64,000 nt of DNA from Aristolochia californica (lineage: Eukaryota; Streptophyta; Magnoliopsida; Piperales; Aristolochiaceae): assembly GCA_029961685.1 (NCBI GenBank), contig JARWKL010000002.1, positions 35,556,908 to 35,620,907 on the forward strand. Reading direction: 5' to 3'. Both the position numbers and the translations under genes were made by a program. Positions 23,562 through 36,148 of the stretch are shown here, piece by piece. The stretch's first letter is position 1; every line of letters begins with the position of its first letter. The notes beneath the pieces are model-generated. The model saw only the letters and a list, made by a program, of their open reading frames with translations. It searched no databases and was not told the origin of the DNA.

Positions 23562-26500
23562 ATGTCTGCCGTCGACCATTACCGACTTCATCTTCCCGAT
23601 TTCATCTCCTCTGATCTTTGTCAGGTCTCTCGGCGTCGGCGTAAAATTTCTTTTAACTTTCTTCACCTAAAATGCCCTATCGAGTTCTCTGTGACAGTTT
23701 TATTGGCATCATCAGGAGCTGGAGTTCGTGCACAAGAGCTGCAGCACCGTGGGGTATAGACCCAACGTCTTCTCCACCACTCTCTCTCATCTTATCGCGA
23801 CAAACTCATCACATCTTATTTTGCCGCTTGTCCCAATCAGAGGTTTGTTTTTGCAACTTAAACTTTACTATCTGCTAATTACTATATCCTGTTCTGTTTG
23901 CTTGGATTTCTAATGTCCACTTGTTGCCGTAACCGATAGAGAGGGTAAAGGAGAAGGTCGAGGAGTTCTTTGGCTGTGAGTTCGAGCTCTTCATCGAATT
24001 TACTGGCTTGATCAGGTTTTTCTAGTTCGTGAGTTCTTTCATTTTCCTTGTTTTAGTTAGCATTGCCCGACTATTATTTTTTTGTTTTATTTATATATAT
24101 CTTGTGCCTAAATTGGTCTCTAAGGGAGCACTGCTGCTGCACCATTGCATGAGTGTCATCCTATTTGGGTATTAAATTTTAGTGATTGGGTCAATAACTA
24201 AAACCTCTATGAGTTGTAAATCAAAACAGTTGGATTGAAAGATAGCCATAAATTAGAAAGTAATAAATGAATAGTACACATACAAGTAGAAACTGACGCC
24301 TCTGGTTTCCCAAAATAGATTCTCTTGGGAAACCTCTTTCTTTAAAACAGTGAGAGGTTTCTCCTTCACCTCTGATGATTGCTGTCTGCCTCAATTCAGT
24401 TGGTGCACAGGAGCAAGTATTGGGTGGCACAGTGATGATAATAGGCCCTATCTTAAGCAACGGCACTTTGCGGTATGTGTTGAACTTATGAGACTACTCT
24501 GTCTATTGTATTTTTTACTGTTTATTTCGGCATTGAGGTTTTTACTAGTTCCAGTGGATAAATAAGAACATTGTGCAATACCTTGTTTTATTTTTAAGAA
24601 TCAATTGTTCAGATTTTTTTATAGTGTTTCATGATTCCATTTGTGTGGTTTTTGATCCGATAGTACTTGTAGCCCAAGACTTTAAACATAACTCTCAAAA
24701 TAATAGGGCAGCTTGGTTGCCATGAGATGCATTAGATATCATTAAGTGTGGGTGGAAAGTTGCTTTTTGTCCATGAACAGGCATTTTAGTGTTAAGTTGT
24801 CATCTTGAGCTATACCTTCTTGCAGATGTCCCTCACCTTTTGTATTACTGCAACTATCATTTTTATCAATTTAATTCTGTTCATCAAGAAGTCTTTTGTT
24901 CTCAAGGACAGATCTTCTGTTTTGGTCTGTCTCCAATAGCCATATTAATATATGTATGTAAAAGATGTTATGAGGATTGGCATCAATCATACAGGTTTGA
25001 TCTCAACATTACTTTGGATGTATTAACTTTTAATCCTCAAACTGAATTTTTGTGGAGCTGTAATGTTGTACTCAGGTTGAACATTTGTTAATGAGTATTT
25101 CTCCTATTGGTAATAATTGGCTGCCGCTAATCATTTAGCTTCTAGAACAATGAGCACATTCCTTTCTTAATAGAAAATCCCTGTACTCTCTAGCATTTTC
25201 TATAAGCCATATTCCTGTTTCATTTTGGTCATACCTGCCTGACACGTCTCTTTTGTGATTGAGAAATAAAGGCAGTGTGTTATTTGAATAGCCATGGGAG
25301 GGATTTCAAAGGGGGACTTTTCCACTTCCAGGATGCAGAACCAGCAACTGTTGTTCCTGTGGCTGGAGTAAGTTCGGCTGTTACAATAAATATATGAAAA
25401 AAAAAAATTGAGAAGAAACTTCTGCATATTTTTCTGCTTCTTTTGTAAATGTTATGGTTCCAATGGAACGTAGATTAGAAACCGTCAGTGCATCACCATA
25501 AGTCTGGTAATGCTTACATACTAATAGAAAAAAGTACTTACAGTGCACTATGCATCTGTATAAACATTGCACAGGGAATTCAATACTCATGTTAGGGCTC
25601 CCTTATTGAGTGTTTGGTTTCTAAAAAAAGTATTTTGTTCTATATATTTATCTTTTTTGTTCTATATCATTTAAAAAAAAAAGCTTTTTTGTTCTATATG
25701 ACTAGGATGTTTTGATCTATACTGCTGATGATCGAAATATTCACTCTGTAGATGAGGTAATGTTTCTTTACCCTTCTCATTACATCCAGGTTTACTTTTA
25801 AATTTTGATGCACAGTTATGTGATTTCTATGAAATCTCAATTGCTTTTTCCTCTGCTCATTCATTATATTATCTTTATCTTGTTGGTAGAGTAGTATGAT
25901 TTGCCATAACATGCAGTTAGTTGTCTGTTTAGCAAATAAAAGAGCCTGGCCTGACTCTTTCTGTTTCTCCTTATATATTCATCTAGGTTATTTATAACTT
26001 CTTCATATTTTAAAACCTTATCAACAGAATCACTGCAGATCTGAAACCAAAACTAATCCTGTTTTGGACAGTAAATTGTTAACAGAATAAATAGTATAGT
26101 TAATGGGAAGCTTAATGAGCCCCACATCGATGGTTGACTTGATGACCAGATCTTAATTAGCTGAAGCTTTGTATGATATTATTTTTGGTTGTTGAAATCT
26201 AGGTTTAATCCATGGATAACTTGGTTTGAGAAGAAGAAGAAAGAAAGAAAGAAGAAAGAAGAAAGAAATAAGAAGATAAGAGAAGATGAGAAGGAAAAGG
26301 AAAGAGCACGAGTTGGGGAGAGAAAGTTTAGGGGTTAAGAGAGAATACATGAATGAGCCTGTCCCCCTCTCTTCTTATTTATATAGGTGGAGCATGGGTG
26401 CCCTAATACATAAGAATAAAAAAGAACACGTAAACTAACCACTAATTACCAGTTATGCCACTCACTCTCGTAATTATATAGAATACCACTCGAACTACTT

Positions 26501-26773
26501 CAACACTGCCCCTCAAGTTGGGGAGAAAACATCAGATAGTCTCAGCTTGGAGCAGGTATCTGTGACTTACTTTGTAGCAACATCTTTTATGAAGATGTTC
26601 GCCAATTGATTTTTTAAAGGGATATGTTGCATAGATATTATTCCAACTTGAAGTTTTTCTCATATGAAATGACAGTCTATCTCAATGTGCTCGAGGAGAT
26701 ATTATTATTTTATGTTTTTAGTCTATCTCAATGTGCTTGAGGAGATATTATTATTCTATGTTTTTCTAGTTCA

Positions 26774-26804
<31 letters not shown>

Positions 26805-29207
26805 TGTGATTCTAAACCATAGTTTTAATCACTCAATAACTGATGGTGAATTAAAAGGGAAAAAATGAACTAGGTCCTGGTAAGAAAGCAATAAAAAATG
26901 AAGTAGAACTAGTGATTACTTTCCGAAACTATTCTTCAAACCCTAACTTAGGGTTTTAACAACTTAATTGAGCACCCGTTACTTCAACAAACCAGAACTT
27001 TGGGAGAGCTTCAAGAGAAGTTTTAGCATACCTTGGGTGGAATTTTTGTCATAAAAATAAAATGAAACAAACAAGGAAATGAAGGAAACTCATGCACATG
27101 ACAAAAAAGGTTTCAGCCATTCAATATGAAGAAAAAAAGGAATTTTGATAGGGATAATTAGGCTTGAGTAAAAACAACTTTGTGACTATCAAAAACTTGA
27201 ATTGAATCCCTCATAATGTAAAACATGAGTTGAAACTTATCCGATTAAAGAGAGAACTTGCTGAATTGACTTCAGCCTTTTGCTCCTCTTCAAAACCAGC
27301 TAAACCGCTAGAAGGCTGATTTGAGTTTCCTTTCCACTAAACTTTCTTAACTTGATCAACTTTACTTTAAACCCTAGAATTCTAGCTCTGATACCTTGTT
27401 GAATTCTAGGGTTTAATCCATGGATAACTTGGTTTGAGAAGAAGAAAGAAGGAAGAAGAGAAGAAAAGATGAGAAGGAGAAGGCAAGAGCATGAGTTTAG
27501 GAGAGAAACTTTAGGGGTTAAGAGAGAGCACGGGTATGAGTTCCTCCCTCTCTCTTTCTTATTGATATAGGTGGGGTATGGATGACCTAATACATAAGAA
27601 TAAAAAAGAACACTTAAGCTAAATCTAATTACAACGTATGCCACTCACTCTCATAATTACATAGAATACCACTCAAACTACTTCAACATTGGTCAAGTTT
27701 ATTATTTTTAATAGGTGCATTGATACCGTTTAGATACTCGGCAACTTCTATATTTCTAAAACTGAATAACATGGATCCTGTGCAAAGTTTGTTTTGAATT
27801 TCTTCAAAATCATTTTAAATTATAATCTGTAAATTTACTGAAGTCTCCAGCTTGAGAAGCAGTTCATCATTTCCTTTGACTTGAGTGCCTTTTGTCCATA
27901 CTTCATATTAGACCCAATTCCCATGTATTTTGTTGTTATCTAATTAATGAAAGCCTTAATGGTGGCACATAATATAGATGCTAGGGTGACATAGTTAAAA
28001 GAGCCCACTTTGGTTGATCAGGACTTTGAAATTTACCTTGAACAACCAATCAATTGCTTATGAGTAGATAGTCCAGTTAAAAGGTAACTCTTTTAATGGC
28101 CATTATTATAAAGCAAAAGCTTTGCAACGGACAAGATCTGTAGACCGTAGGTAGTCACAAGTCAGGCACTTCACATGGGGAGTCTTACTTGCTGCATCCC
28201 ATATGTTTGGCAGGCCAGTCTTTTGTTGCCTACATATGGTATACTAGATGGCACTCTTTATCATTTATTGATTGGTTTGATTGAAAACAGTTTTTTGTAA
28301 CCAGTGATCTCTGTCTTAGTAGTTCTTTTTGGCAGGTAAACCTCTTATTGGCTAATTTGATTTTTCTGCAGATAACTGAAGGTGAAAGGATTACATTAAC
28401 AATGTGGTTCACTCGTGACCATGCACATGATGAGGATGCCAAACTTTTGAACCTTCTGTCTCAAAGCAGGGAATTAGTAGATAAGGACAGGGAACATGAT
28501 TCTTACCTCCCTTGCCCAGGTCCCAGTAACATGTATTGGTTTTCTCCATACTCCACTTCCCAGTCAGGTTTTGACATACGCTGGGCTAGAGTTTATATCC
28601 TAGGATATGATATGTATAGATCTGGTAGCAAGAGTTTTAGTTCAGTATCCAGCCCACCTTTGGACACATCAGAGCTACATGACATGTTCATCAGAGTGAC
28701 TAGAGGAAGGGAGATATTTAATGAGGAATTTATCAACAGTTTACATGCGTTGCAGGTAAAAACATTTCACCACTTTACCAATCTTACGTCCTCTTTTTAG
28801 ATATGTCCATGGTGAGTTGAGAATTTCCGTGTCTGATCTTTGATTCCAAATGCATTTTCGTACAGGTTTTGCAGTTTCACTATTGGAAAGCATCTTATCT
28901 ATGTGAATCCATTGGTAAAGAATTCGGTCCTCCTACAACATTAATGAAGCAGCTAAGAAAGAATACCAAAGGCTTAGAATTCTTATTTTCCGGTGATTGT
29001 GAACTTGCACAAAGGGTTTTTGGCTCGGTCAACAAAAGGCCAGCCTCTAATTGGGTTCAATTCTCGGCTACAGTATCAATGTGGGAAGATTATGTCAAAG
29101 CATTGCGGAGAGCACTGGTGAATAGCTTACCTTACTGGATGAATCACCAAATGATTTTCGTTATTCCCCAAGAATCCAATGTTGTTGTAACAAGAAAGAA
29201 ATGTTAG
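23562..29207 (+). CDS. 2-oxoglutarate/Fe(II)-dependent dioxygenase-like protein, 8 exons, 403 aa
   Basis: Exons by splice sites and homology: 23562-23624, 23716-23842, 23940-24015, 24400-24472, 25272-25367, 25706-25756, 28372-28755, 28866-29207. Their sum is 1212 nt, exactly 403 codons plus stop. The protein starts MSAVDHYRLHLPDF and contains GYRPNVFSTTLSHLIATN. The fold's metal ligands are H99 and D101 (GWHSDDN) and H158 (DDRNIHSVDE), with R168 (EGERITLTMW) as the probable 2-oxoglutarate anchor; all are present. This arrangement is that of prolyl 4-hydroxylase-type double-stranded beta-helix enzymes. The substrate is unknown. The C-terminal ~240 residues (exons 7-8) are less conserved and include LPYWMNHQMIF near the end. 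Intron 6 (2.6 kb) holds a copia remnant. The ATG is the first in frame. It is the only intact host gene in the window. Confidence 0.88.
26190..27688 (-). mobile_element. internally deleted copia (B type) in intron 6, TSD TTGGT
   Basis: 3' LTR 26190-26505 and 5' LTR 27397-27688, with TTGGT at 26185-26189 and 27689-27693. A polypurine tract (CCCCTCAAGTTGGGG in plus sense) lies beside the 3' LTR and a primer site GCTCTGATACC lies just below the 5' LTR. Only about 890 bp of interior is left: an RNase H end, a ~45-bp direct repeat (GTCTATCTCAATGTGCT at 26672 and 26720), a T run (26778-26799) and the leader. Confidence 0.9.
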
Positions 29208-29852
29208 GAGACCAAAGAGGATGGTTAAACGAAAATTTGATCTTCATCTTCATATCATGCATCTACATGATCTTCATTTTCGAAATGGGTGTTAGTGTGG
29301 ACAAGTTCATCTTCGAAATCTTCGAAATAAGGTGTTAGTGTGGATAAATTCATCTTTATCTTCATCTTCGAAATTTAAAACAATTGATTGTATTAATTAT
29401 AAAAATAAGTTAATTAAACAAAGTGTTGGAGTTAACAATATTTTAGTTACCATTATTAAATAGAGTAAATAAAAAATATATATGATTAATGAATAAAAAA
29501 TATTATATTAATACCATATGATAGATTTTTTATATGGTATTAATTAATAATATATTTTGACAAAATTAAAAGTAATTAATTAATCAAATGCATACCTTAA
29601 TTATATTTTATTTACCAGAGACTTAAATATGAAGTTTAATATAGTAATAAAATTGAACAAAAATAATAAATAAATATATATACAACTTTATTAATAACCT
29701 AAAAGAAAGATTATTCTAATAACGAGTTCGTGCCTTTAATATTAAAATCTTCAAGTTACAAGTTTAGTACATATAAACGACGCATGTTCAAAAGTAATAA
29801 GATACAACCATCATTTATTGTTTCACATGGAAGTCGATATGGCATCTTGAAA

Positions 29853-31158
29853 TTATGCGGCTCTTGTGGATTCTAATGAACTCTGCCTCCGAAAGTATGT
29901 TACTTGGCTACCCACATCCTCAAGACCATTGTAATCGTCGCTGTCTGTGTCATCCATTACACCTAGTTGGACCGCATCATCTCCTCCACCGAGCTCACCA
30001 CCTAAATCATCATCTTCATCTTCAAATATATCATCATAATCCTCTCCACGTATATAATTGTGCAATATGCAACAAGCATGTACAATTTTCACCTGGAACT
30101 TAAAAGAAAATGGAGTGCCTTTTAACATTTGAAATCGAGCTTTTAAAGCACCAAAAGTTCGCTCAAAAATATTCCGTAAAGATGAGTGTCTTCGGTTGAA
30201 TAATTCTTTTTCATTTCTAGGAATATTATCTCTAAATTCTTACAGATGATACCGAGTTCCTCGATATGGAGCCAAAAATCCCGGAAGATTTACATAACCA
30301 GCATCGACTAGATAATATTTTCCTATAATAGAAATTATATACCACATAAAATAATTGAAGATAAAATAGATAAAAATGACTGCATAAAAATATATTACTT
30401 ACCTTCAGGTACAAAGATTTTATCTCGGCGAGTCAATGCGTCCTTCAGTACACGGGAATTAGCTACTGATCCCTCCCATCTAGCAAGTACATAAAGTGAA
30501 TTGCATGTCAAATGAACATGTTGCCATCACATTTTGTGAGTGATAACCTTTTCTATTCCATAACCTTGATTGATCTTCAAGTGGAATGTTCGCTTTGATA
30601 TGAGTTCCATCAATAGCTCCAATACAATCCTAATTATACATTTTCAATTAATATTGACTAACTTTGTAGATTAATCTAAAATTATTTAGTTATAGGAAGT
30701 GATGTTACCTTGAAGTACGGATAAAACATTGAACTAGTTAAAATCTTCGAGTGTGTACGTTCCGAAGGTCGTTTAACGTAATGAGAGTGAAGTTTGAGGA
30801 TTGCATCCAACACCATGTTGAAATACTTACTTATGGTCCAGTTTTATCTATCAAACATCTCTATTGTGATACTATAAGATTGTTGTTGACTAACAGTTAG
30901 GAGGAAATATGGAAGTTGTTCTTCAACTGAGATGGTCTTTGTGGCTGATAAAAACCCTTTACTAGTAAGTATATCTGCCAATTTGTGAAATACTAGTTGA
31001 TTCATCCTGTAAACTTTCCGAAATTTAACTAGTGATTTGTCTAGTGCCTTTTGCAAATACAATGGACCATTCATCCCATAAGAACGTGGTACACGTTTGT
31101 TGCAATGGTATATATAGTATCTTCCCATGGCGATAAACAAAGTTGTAAATGCAACCAT
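29853..31158 (-). pseudogene. PIF/Harbinger DDE transposase
   Basis: N-terminal part 30844-31158 (RVPRSYGMNGPLYL, FRKVYRMNQLVFHKLADIL). Then, after an intron near 30600-30720, the first catalytic Asp in IGAIDGTHIKANIP and SQNVMATCSFDMQF (about 30500-30640). A second intron at 30320-30410 precedes the second Asp in [20 protein letters not shown] (about 30250-30320). RNIFERTFGALKARFQ follows, with the likely Glu, then VKIVHACCILHNYIRG (about 30060) and an acidic tail. Stops near 30465 and 30241 and a frameshift break the frame. Confidence 0.85.
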
Positions 31159-31523
31159 AGTTGCAACCTATTCTTCGTCTGTCATAGTATCCAAGGAAAT
31201 CTACAAATTCAATCGCCTAAATATCATAAACACAAGTAAACATCAATCTTCAATCATAACCTATTTACAATCACACCTATACACAACCATATTCATCCAC
31301 ATTCCCACATCCTACATTCAATCACATCCCTACGCAACCATAATCATTTGATTGTCCACATCCATACTCATCTACCATATTTATCCATGCACTATATAAA
31401 CACAACAACATATCAAATTTAAATACTAACCATACTAATAAGTCTTGCAACGTCATAATTCAAACATCATACCTAATTCATAACAATATTCCAAAAGAAT
31501 AGTGTATTTATAATGCATTACAA

Positions 31524-32500
31524 TTAGTTTTTAAAACAAAATGTAAGCCACTCGACCCGCTCTTCCACTGTCATCTCCGCAAACATGACCTTCTTACTTG
31601 GCGTATCCAACCATAAAGGAGCGCGAAACTTCAATTCTGCAGACAGGTCCGGGATTTCCCTGAGGGCTTTGACCCAATCTCTTTCAATATCAGGCTCTTT
31701 CTCTTTAGGCTTCATCAAGAAATTCTCAAATGTCTGAGCTATTTGATCCATTGCATCAATGAATCTACTAGTGTCATCATCGGGCATTTCGGTTCTCTTT
31801 CTACGACGACTTGAAGATGACCGCTTACTTCTTTCAGATTGATTACCTGGAGACTCATCCATGCTTAATAATGGCGATGGAGTATCCCTAACTATATCAA
31901 CATCCTCGGGCTCATCCATCGGGGCATGTTCCGATTCACGGATGAGTTCATCACCCTGATCTACAAAGGTTGCACCTCTTGACCCTACGGCTATTGTGTT
32001 TTCCACCACCACAGCTAATTTGTCGTACAAAGGGCAGCCTTCACGTCTGTACTTCTTAGCATCTTTATGGTCCTACAAGAATAAAACATCATTTACGTCT
32101 TGGAATAGAATTATACTAACAAGGAAAACATAAAAAATATTTTATAGTACATCATGATTTACTGACCTTTATGTAGTCAAGCCATACAGAATTACATGCA
32201 GTAACTCATTGTGTGGTTGCATCCCAACCGAACCCACTAGTGTTGATACAGCTCGTTACCGTTTGGTATGTTTTCTTCCATGATCTTGTTCGATTCTTCA
32301 CTTGCTCAACAGTTTTTTTATTGACTGCGTCTTCATTGAACTTATTAACACAGTCCATATATACCTCATGCTTCCATACCCCGTTAGGCAACTTGTTCTC
32401 TAGATTAACCTACTCGACCAAGAGATCGAGCATTTTTCTATCGTCTTCGAAGGTCCAAATGTCATATGGTCGACCAATTGGTTGTCTTCTTGCAGCCATG
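31524..32500 (-). pseudogene. Harbinger-associated MYB/SANT-like DNA-binding protein
   Basis: The first exon starts MAARRQPIGRPYD near 32498 and contains WKHEVYMDCVNKFNED, VKNRTRSWKKTYQ and a SGFGWD segment, as in MYB/SANT-like proteins paired with Harbinger transposases. A second exon (31524-32070) reads YRREGCPLYDKLAVVVEN, then a Ser/Arg/Lys-rich putative nuclear signal (SERSKRSSSSRRRKRTE), then a C-terminal part ending EWLTFCFKN. In these transposons such a protein is thought to bind DNA and help the transposase reach the nucleus. Stops near 32409 and 32203 suggest decay. Confidence 0.75.
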
Positions 32501-32889
32501 TATACTCTAAATCCGAGACAGTCCTCATGAAAAAAACTTTATTAGATAACCTTTACCCGTCACGGAAACACAAACCATAAAAAATAGAATACAATGAGGT
32601 GGATATATATAACACCCGAATCTCCTCACCACTTGGCAAAAACATTCCATAGCACTTTAAAAATTCTCAACAACATTCTCAAACATTTCAAAATTAATAA
32701 AACTATTTTCACTATTGCATATGCACTAAACAATGAGAAAACACACACATCAAGTCCAAATTCACCAAACACCCCTGGTACAGCCCCATATAACTTCGCA
32801 ATCACTACGAACTGTACCTTGTTAGTGATGGGGGTCGGGTTTTGTTGGCTAACGGACGCCCGTGTAGGCGACTCAGCCTTGTTTAAATT

Positions 32890-33190
32890 GGGCTAAAAAA
32901 ACCCTAATAAAACCTAAACCATAAACCGTCAAACCCTAAAGTCAAACCCTATCACCTACTAAACTCTAAAACCTAAACACTAATTCCATAACATAATACC
33001 CTAAACCCTAGACCCCCTAAACCTTAGAAGCCCTAAACCCTAGAGCCTAAAAACACAAAACCCCCAAAACCTAAAAACCCTAAACCCTATCACCTACTAA
33101 ACTCTAAACCCTAAACACTAATTCCAAAACTTAATACCTTAAAAGCCCTAAACCCTAAACCCTACATCCTAATTCCAGACCCTAAACCCA
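32890..33190. repeat. degenerate telomere-like AAACCCT repeats
   Basis: Many AAACCCTA words, irregularly spaced and mixed with variants (AAACCTAA, AAACTCTA). There is also a longer internal duplication: CTATCACCTACTAAACTCTA at about 32949 and 33087. It lies inside the Harbinger element. Sequence is C-rich on the plus strand. Confidence 0.8.
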
Positions 33191-33630
33191 AAAAACCCTA
33201 GCGCTTAAAAACACAAAACCCCCAAAACCTTAGAGAGATGGGGTACGAGAGAGAGGGCGAGTCCGAGAGAAGACCGAGAGACGGAGGTCGGAGACGAGAA
33301 TCCGAGAGAAGAGAGGCAGCTGCGATGTAGGGGGCACAGGGAGTCGAGAGAGGGAGTGCGAAGAGAGGAAGAAAAAAAGGAAAATGAGGACGCACGAGAG
33401 AGGGCGGTGCGAGGAGAGAGTGGGGGAAAGGAAGTGTCGCGCGTCCCTCATCTCAAAGAAGATCAAATATGGCCTTCTTTGAGATGAAGGACTTTAAACC
33501 GTGGAGATGAAGGACCGCTTCATCCCCTGCATCCAGATGAAATGTCATCTGTGCTCCACTAACGACTTCAATTGTTGAAGGGTATCATGCGGTTGAAGAT
33601 CATCTCAGACTTCAAGTTGACTAAACCCCC
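33191..33630. other. GA-rich segment and right side of the Harbinger element
   Basis: 33235-33430 is a purine-rich run of GAGAGA/CGAGAG words, followed by GATGAA-rich sequence. The latter may be the subterminal region (compare CATCTTC words at 29240-29370). No gene. Confidence 0.5.
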
Positions 33631-33920
33631 CTATTGGAAAGCATCTTATCTATGAATCCATTGGTAAAGAATTCGGTCCTCCTACAACATTAATGAAGCA
33701 GCTAAGAAAGAATACCAAAGGCTTAGAATTCTTATTTTTCGGTGATTGTGAACTTGCACAAATGGTTTTTGGCTCGATCAACAAAAGGCCAGCCTTTAAT
33801 TGGGTTCACTTCTCGGCTATAGTATCAATGTGGGAAGATTATGTCAAAGCATTGTGGAGAGCACTGGTGAATAGCTTACCTTACTAGATGAATCACTAAA
33901 TGATTTTCGTTATTCCTCCA
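33631..33920 (+). pseudogene. duplicate of the last exon of the dioxygenase gene
   Basis: Nearly identical to 28881-29171, starting CTATTGGAAAGCATCTTATC. A 2-bp deletion after TATCTATG shifts the frame and a TGG to TAG change (33885) adds a stop. It lacks the upstream exons. The few differences suggest a fairly recent duplication. Confidence 0.92.
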
Positions 33921-35380
33921 GAATCAAGTGAAAAAAATCAGATCTCATAGTTTTATTGATTCTGATATCTTCAGTTTCCTTTGACTAAGTCTAAAAGTTT
34001 AGCCACGTAGGGCCATGAAGAAAATTGAAGGAAAAACAAGAGAAAAGAGGAAGAAAAGTTGGAGAATGGAAAAAAGGGGAGGGGGGTCACTGAACTCTCC
34101 TTTTGCCTCCTTCTCTTTTTAGACCCATAAGGGTATGTGTTTCGTTCAAATTAATTCCAATGGAAATGATCTACCATAGGCTTGCATATCTTCTCATTCT
34201 CCACCACTCAGATCACATGCATAACACAAATCATAAGGACTTTTCATGGGTAGTAATCAGGTTTAGGATCAAGGTGGGAAATATTTGGGAATGTAGCTCA
34301 AAAGCCATCGAAACTAGTGGAGAAAAAATGAATCAACTCAAGCTTGAATATATAAGACATGTAAAACCAATCACTCCACTCAGAAACTTCTTCAATTTGT
34401 ATCTATCTTGTATAAACAGACCCCTCTCTTGGAATTTTAGGAGGAATTATGAACACGGATAGTTTGTAACTTTAAAAGCCAAATCCTCAATCACTTCCTT
34501 TCTTATTTTCTTTTTGCTCTTTTTTTTTCAAAATTACAATAGCAATGGAACCCATGAATTGAGGATGAAAACATGTTCCATTTCACCAATCATAGCAACA
34601 CCACAAATCCAGACACCCCCACACTTATTTCTTTCACACCCACATGAATCAAAATGATGAACAATGCTCCAATAGCTCTACGGCTTGGGTAAAGGTGTTT
34701 TTTTTTTTCAGGTTTAAAGCTTGTAACGTGGGTTCACAAAAAAAAAACAATAAATCTCAAAGGGGGTTCAACAAAAGAAAAAATAATTATTTACAAGGTA
34801 GGCTATTTGGCTTATGTAGCTTATAATAAAGAGGGCCTTAATCATGTTCATGCATACATGTGTCAATGTGACCTCAAAGAGAATCAAGGAAAATTTTAGA
34901 GCAACAAATCCATGGAAGAATATCTCTCATGCAAGAAAATAGTGAGACTGATATGAATGTGTCAGTCTAAAGGTTTAAAATCTCATCGGCTTTTGTCTAC
35001 CAAATTTAGTCACTACCATCCTCAAAGAAAGTAACTAGACTAATTAATTCTCAGTTGGAAGATTACTTATTCAATCATGTTATGAATCTTTCAATGGCCT
35101 AATTTAATCTTGCTCATGACATACACAACCAAAAATCATTAAAAACCACAAAAACAAAGAATTTTGGTTTTTGAAACATAGAAATGAAACACAACCTAAA
35201 TCCCTTCCCCCACACTTAGAACTTACATTTTCCCCAATTTAAGGTGAAATGTAAAGAGAAGGAAGAAATAACCAAAATATAAATGTGAAAATAAAAAGAA
35301 AAAGGAACAAACTCCCCTTGGGCTGCCTCTCAAGCAGCGCCTTTGTTTATTGTCATTGGCTCAACTCAATGATTCCTTCT

Positions 35381-36148
35381 TCAACTAGTATAAATTGGAT
35401 CCTTAAGGTCCAAGGTTGCTGCATTCTCCACTTGGAAACCTTCATCGAAAGGTTTAAGTCTATGGCCATTCACCTTGGACACTTTGGAAGTTTCTAAACT
35501 TTGAAATTCAACTGCACCATGAGGAAAAACATTAGTAACAACAAATGGTCCAATCCAACAAGAACGCAACTTACTGGGAAACAAACGAAGCAGTGAATGG
35601 TATAGAAGGATTTTTTTACCAACTTTAAAATCCTTCCTAGAGATCATCTTGTCATGAAAAACCTTCGTCTTTTCCTTGTAAATCTTTGCACTCTCATAGG
35701 CATCATTTCAAATTTCCTCTAACTCTTGTAGTTGCAACTTCCTATGTTCTCCACTTTCATCAGTCTTCATGTTGAAACACTTGATAGCCCAATAAGCCTT
35801 GTGTTCTAACTCAACTGGAAGGTCGCAAGGTTTCCCAAACACCAACCGATAAGGTGACATACCAATGGGCATCTTATATGCAGTTCTATATGCCCACAAG
35901 GCATCATCCAAGCTTGGATTGACCGTCTTATCAATGATGGACTTGATCTCTCGATTTGACACTTCCACATGTCCACTAGTTTGCAGATGATATGCAATTG
36001 ATACCTTGTGGGTCACATGGTACTTTCTCAGCAAAGCCTCCACAGTTCGACTAAAAAAGTGAGTGCCTCGATCACTTATTAGAGCTCATGGAATTCCAAA
36101 CCTTCTTATCACTTGATCTGCACAATGCTTCCATAAGTATGGGTCGTC
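35381..36148 (-). pseudogene. Athila integrase
   Basis: SDRGTHFFSRTVEALL-like second-Asp region near 36030-36080, then HLQTSGHVEVSNREIKSII with the Glu, LDDALWAYRTAYKMPIGMSPY, and the tail LRSCWIGPFVVTNVFPHGAVEF and VNGHRLKPF. The zinc-finger part upstream is short. Stops at 35706 and 36088 break it. Confidence 0.85.

Larger units (their letters stand above)
29210..33630 (-). mobile_element. PIF/Harbinger transposon with both genes, decayed
   Basis: It carries a minus-strand DDE transposase gene and a minus-strand MYB/SANT-like gene, the two-gene layout of PIF/Harbinger. Boundaries are uncertain: TTAGTG-starting words at 29292 and 29335 and, in complement, at 33553 (TTAGTGGAGC) may be the termini with a TTA target. 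The left side lies right after the dioxygenase stop codon and the right side abuts a duplicate of its last exon. 29240-29850 is AT-rich non-coding. Confidence 0.75.

Noticed and set aside
26100..26190. An additional exon of the dioxygenase between exons 6 and 7
   Set aside because: Exons 6 and 7 join in phase and the protein text is continuous (VDE then ITEGER), so none is needed.
32890..33190. A chromosome end or true telomere
   Set aside because: The AAACCCT motifs are degenerate, mixed with other words and flanked on both sides by transposon sequence.
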